A stretch of 9,087 nt of DNA from DATGSL01 sp964645585 (GTDB taxonomy: Bacteria > Verrucomicrobiota > Verrucomicrobiia > Opitutales > T3Sed10-336), in NCBI GenBank assembly GCA_964645585.1, contig CAZYAN010000083.1, positions 1 through 9,087 on the forward strand. Direction: 5' to 3'. Numbering within the stretch: the first letter of the stretch is position 1; every line of letters starts with the position of its first letter. Below, piece by piece: positions 6,063 through 9,087 of this stretch. A program made the translations under genes and the position numbers. Under the pieces are notes generated by a model. That model searched no databases. It was not told the DNA's origin and worked only from the letters and a program-made list of their open reading frames with translations.

Positions 6063-8978
6063 ATGGAATCATCACGGCCCGAACGCCTGATCTACCTGCT
6101 CGACAGCGACGGGCGAAACCGCTTGCGCTGCGAGTTTCGTCTGACGCGGCTCATGAACTGGCGGGCGTTTCAGCCGGCGCCGATCGAACGGATCAGCGAT
6201 CTGACGCGCGCGAAGTTCGCGGCCTATCCGCGCGACGTTGACCGGCGCATTCTGAGGCGGCTGCAGTACGGGGAATCCCCCGGCGAGCCGGTCGCCATGA
6301 TCGACGGTCCAGACGCATTTGAACTCTTGCGAGAGATCGTCGGAACCGGACGAAGCTTCCTCCGCGACGGAAACAAACTTCGCCTCCAGTGGGGAGACGA
6401 AAGGCAGGGCACTCCCCTCTGGGAGCGCACCGCCTGCGGGAAGTGGAAACCGACACTGGCAATTTCGGGCGCCGGGATCGCGGTCGTCGCTGCCGAGCCG
6501 CCGTGCTACTTGGATCGTGAGGCGAATGCCGCGGGGATCGTTTCGTCACCGCTTTCTCCCGCGCTCGCGGCGAGCTGGCTCCGCGCAGTGCCAATGGACG
6601 ACCAGGGCGCCCGGCATTTTTGCCTGCGCCTGATGAACCGCTTTCCCTCCGAGCCGATCCCACTCCCGGGAGAGGACAGTGCGGCGAAGCACGAATGCAT
6701 CGCTCCTCGCGTTTGCTTGCGGATCTTCAACCGCCACGCGGGAGGATTGACAGCCAAGGGGCAGGCGTGCTCCCTGAACGAGATCGCGTCGGTGCAGTTG
6801 CGCTTTGCCTACGGTCCCCGGGAAATCGACTGGAACGCCGACGTCGAAAGGATCGCCTTCGAAGAAGACGGCCGCGTGCGTCAATGTCTCCGCGACACCG
6901 GCGCCGAAGCCGAAGCGGTCGCCACTCTGCGCGCGCTTGGATTCGAATCCGGTCCTTCACCGGTTGCTGACGGCTTTCTCGCCTTTCACACCGGGGACTT
7001 CACGCTCTCGGTCAAGGCGCCGTTCTCTTGGTCGACTCTCCTGCGCGACGAATTCCCGAAGCTGAAGCGGGAGCGCAAGTGGCGGATCGAGTTCGAGCGA
7101 GGGTTCGATATCGTCCTTCCTTCCAAGGCGGAATGGTTCAGCGATATCATGCGATCCAACCGCGACTGGTTCGCCTTTGAGGCCGGGATGGAATACAACG
7201 GTAAGCGGATTCCCGCGCTTCCGGTCCTCACGGCTTTCCTGCGGGCGCGCCCGAACCTGACCGGCGAAGCACTCATCGAGGAATGCCGGCGAACGTCTTT
7301 GAGCGTCGCGCTGGACGACGGGAAATTCCTTCTGCTCCCCGGCGAACGTCTCACCGCCCTTTTACAACTTCTGTTCGAGTTACGCTTCGTGCAGAAGAGC
7401 GACGGCAAGCTCCGCGTCAGTGCCTGGAGAGTCGCTGAACTCGCCGACGCGAATCTCGTCCGGGTGAACGACGATGACCTCGTCAACCGCCTCCGCCGCT
7501 TGAAACGTGAATCGGGAAACGGCATTCACCTAAAGCCGCTTGACGACCTGCCCGCTCTTCCCGTGACACTGCGCGAGTATCAGCGGGAGGGTCTGGCATG
7601 GCTCGACTTTCTTCGGCGCTTTGAGCTCGGCGGGATTCTGGCCGATGACATGGGACTTGGAAAGACCGTACAAGTGCTCGTCCACCTCCTTCGGGAAAAG
7701 GAAAACGGACGCCTGAACGAACCTTGCCTCATCGTCGCGCCGACGAGCGTGCTCGATTCATGGGAAAACGAGCGCGAGAGGTTCACTCCCAATTTGACGA
7801 TGCTGCGCTTCCACGGCACCGACCGGGAATGGCCCCCAGTCGCCTCCGCCGTGCCCGATGTCGTGGTAACCTCCTACAATATTGCCCGCATCGAGAGCGA
7901 TCGGTTGCGCAAAACAACTTGGAGCCTGATCGTTCTCGACGAAGCCCAGCGGATCAAGAACCCCCGGTCGGATACCGCCCGGTCACTTTGCACCCTTCCG
8001 TCGCGACGTCGCCTCTGCCTGACCGGGACGCCGGTCGAAAACCATTTCGGCGAACTCTGGTCGCTGTTCCGCTTCCTGATGCCCGGCTGCCTGGGCGACC
8101 GCAAAAGCTTCAGCGAAACCTTTCAAAAACCGATCAAGGAGGGCAATGCCGCCGTTGCGCGCGAGGCGGCCCAGCTCCTCGCGTCCAGGATCCGGCCGTT
8201 CGTTCTCCGGCGAAAGAAAGATGAGGTCGCGCGTGAATTGCCGCCGCGCACGGAGATCACGCGGATGATTCCTCTCAAGCCGCGCCAGGCGGAAATCTAC
8301 GAATCGATCCGCCTGCGCCTTCACGAAGGATTGGCCGCGGAACTGGAAAAGCGCGGCGCGGATTCAATGCGTATCGAGATTCTCGATGCGCTCCTGAAAC
8401 TCCGTCAGGTTTGCTGCGACCCGCGACTTTGTCCGGGAGTCGCCGAGGACCTCGCGATGAACGATTCGGCCAAGCTCTCTTACCTGATCGAGATGCTGGA
8501 AGGCCTTCTCGACGAGAACCGGACCGTGCTGATCTTTTCGCAGTTTGTTACGATGCTGAGACTGATCGCGGCGGAGCTCGACAGGCGGAAATGGAAGTTC
8601 CTGGAGCTGACGGGAGAGACGAGCGATCGCGGCCGCGTGGTTGATGCCTTCCAATCCGGAGCGGCCCCGATTTTCCTCATCAGCCTGAAAGCCGGCGGAG
8701 CCGGCCTCAACCTGACCGCCGCCGACACCGTGATCCAGTACGATCCGTGGTGGAATCCTGCCGTCGAACAGCAGGCGGCCGACCGCGCGTATCGAATCGG
8801 CCAGGACAAACCCGTCTTCCACTACCGCCTCGTCGCGAAAGACACCGTCGAAGAAAAAATTCTGTCCCTGCAGCGCCAAAAACAGGCGATGGTCGACAAC
8901 CTCCTCGAAGGCCTCCCCTCCGACAACTCGTTCCTCGACGAAGAAACCGTCGCCGCCCTCCTCCGTCCCGTCCGCTAA
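6063..8978 (+). CDS. SNF2/SWI2-family DNA translocase (DEAD/DEAH-box helicase superfamily 2, 971 aa)
   Basis: This is an ATP-driven double-stranded DNA translocase of the SNF2 (RapA/HepA-like) group; such proteins shift or remove proteins bound to DNA and do not usually unwind it. Residues 1 to about 490 form the divergent bacterial SNF2-associated region, with a recognisable DWFAFEAGMEYNGKRIPALP segment from 368. The motor follows: LREYQREGLAWL (503-514); motif I DDMGLGKT (528-535, Lys534); motif Ia LIVAPTSVL; motif II DEAQ (626-629); motif III LTGTP (653-657); motif IV VLIFSQF (822-828); motif V GGAGLNL (878-884); and motif VI QxxDRAYRIGQ (904-914), with the arginines at 908 and 911. All core motifs are intact, so it should be active. 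No SWIM-type zinc-binding motif is visible at the N terminus, unlike many relatives. The start is bounded by TGA at 6033. Its partner and substrate are unknown. It lies downstream of uvrA on the same strand, but the gap prevents calling an operon. Confidence 0.93.
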   Translation: MESSRPERLIYLLDSDGRNRLRCEFRLTRLMNWRAFQPAPIERISDLTRAKFAAYPRDVDRRILRRLQYGESPGEPVAMIDGPDAFELLREIVGTGRSFLRDGNKLRLQWGDERQGTPLWERTACGKWKPTLAISGAGIAVVAAEPPCYLDREANAAGIVSSPLSPALAASWLRAVPMDDQGARHFCLRLMNRFPSEPIPLPGEDSAAKHECIAPRVCLRIFNRHAGGLTAKGQACSLNEIASVQLRFAYGPREIDWNADVERIAFEEDGRVRQCLRDTGAEAEAVATLRALGFESGPSPVADGFLAFHTGDFTLSVKAPFSWSTLLRDEFPKLKRERKWRIEFERGFDIVLPSKAEWFSDIMRSNRDWFAFEAGMEYNGKRIPALPVLTAFLRARPNLTGEALIEECRRTSLSVALDDGKFLLLPGERLTALLQLLFELRFVQKSDGKLRVSAWRVAELADANLVRVNDDDLVNRLRRLKRESGNGIHLKPLDDLPALPVTLREYQREGLAWLDFLRRFELGGILADDMGLGKTVQVLVHLLREKENGRLNEPCLIVAPTSVLDSWENERERFTPNLTMLRFHGTDREWPPVASAVPDVVVTSYNIARIESDRLRKTTWSLIVLDEAQRIKNPRSDTARSLCTLPSRRRLCLTGTPVENHFGELWSLFRFLMPGCLGDRKSFSETFQKPIKEGNAAVAREAAQLLASRIRPFVLRRKKDEVARELPPRTEITRMIPLKPRQAEIYESIRLRLHEGLAAELEKRGADSMRIEILDALLKLRQVCCDPRLCPGVAEDLAMNDSAKLSYLIEMLEGLLDENRTVLIFSQFVTMLRLIAAELDRRKWKFLELTGETSDRGRVVDAFQSGAAPIFLISLKAGGAGLNLTAADTVIQYDPWWNPAVEQQAADRAYRIGQDKPVFHYRLVAKDTVEEKILSLQRQKQAMVDNLLEGLPSDNSFLDEETVAALLRPVR

Positions 8979-8987
8979 ACGGGCCGG
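8963..8987 (+). other. Imperfect hairpin overlapping the SNF2-gene stop codon
   Basis: CCGTCCCGT (8963-8971) and ACGGGCCGG (8979-8987) can form a nine-base stem with one mismatch and a seven-base loop that contains the TAA stop. It is followed by six A bases, not T bases, so it does not fit an intrinsic terminator on the + strand. It might stabilise the mRNA 3' end, or be chance in G+C-rich DNA. Confidence 0.3.
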
Positions 8988-9087
8988 AAAAAAGTCGGAT
9001 CTCCATTCGAAACCCGTAGCGCATGCCTCCGAGCTTGCGGAACCGTATGCCGAAAATCGTGCGTCCGCTCCGGATTCGCCGGACACC
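8979..9087. other. 3' flank, no gene supported; short inverted repeat at 9020-9039
   Basis: CGCATGC (9020-9026) and GCTTGCG (9033-9039) pair with one mismatch around a six-base loop, preceded by CCGTA. This looks like a small intergenic palindrome. GTCCG (9061-9065) and CGGAC (9080-9084) form another weak stem at the edge. An ATG at 9023 and another at 9047 open frames that run off the window, but they are too short to judge. Confidence 0.3.

Noticed and set aside
8963..8993. Intrinsic terminator after the SNF2 gene
   Set aside because: The stem is followed by A bases on the + strand. Read from the minus strand, the T run comes before the stem, so it fits a terminator in neither direction.
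8364..9086. Minus-strand open frame of 240 codons reaching the window edge
   Set aside because: It overlaps the conserved helicase C-terminal motifs IV-VI antisense and has no motif of its own. It is most likely a shadow frame.
9023..9087. Start of a new + strand gene at ATG 9023 or 9047
   Set aside because: Only about 20 codons are visible, with no ribosome-binding site or recognisable protein sequence, and the ATG at 9023 lies inside a palindrome.

Overview
The window comes from a G+C-rich bacterial genome (about 60% by eye) and contains a run of exactly 100 N, so it is a draft scaffold. The best lineage clue is the first gene. It is a UvrA of about 1,880 residues built as two complete UvrA units in one polypeptide. 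To my knowledge Chlamydia carries a similarly fused, double-length UvrA (about 1,790 residues). I therefore infer a member of the Planctomycetes-Verrucomicrobia-Chlamydiae group, most plausibly Verrucomicrobiota-like, with moderate confidence.

Layout, all on the + strand: 1-90 is upstream flank with no recognisable gene. 91-5739 is the double UvrA, with four ABC ATPase modules in the order I-II-I'-II'. 5740-6062 is intergenic; it holds short degenerate repeats, the 100-N gap (5843-5942) and a pyrimidine-rich leader. 6063-8978 is a SNF2/SWI2-family DNA translocase of 971 residues with a bacterial SNF2-associated N-terminal half. 8979-9087 is flank with small inverted repeats and no supportable gene.

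Both proteins are ATP-driven DNA-binding machines. The UvrA would recognise damaged or distorted DNA for nucleotide excision repair. The SNF2 protein would move along duplex DNA and displace or remodel bound proteins. They share strand and order, but the gap has unknown length and no direct coupling can be shown.

The most unusual points are: (a) four unequal ATP sites in the fused UvrA, including Glu for the Walker B Asp in the last module and Glu for the usual Gln after the first ABC signature; (b) loss in both halves of the Cys/His cluster that normally supports the UvrB-binding domain, plus collapse of the insertion domain in half 2 only; (c) a seven-base tandem array, bracketed by a six-base direct repeat, sitting in frame in the linker between the halves. 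I see no CRISPR array, tRNA, rRNA, transposase or new defence system.
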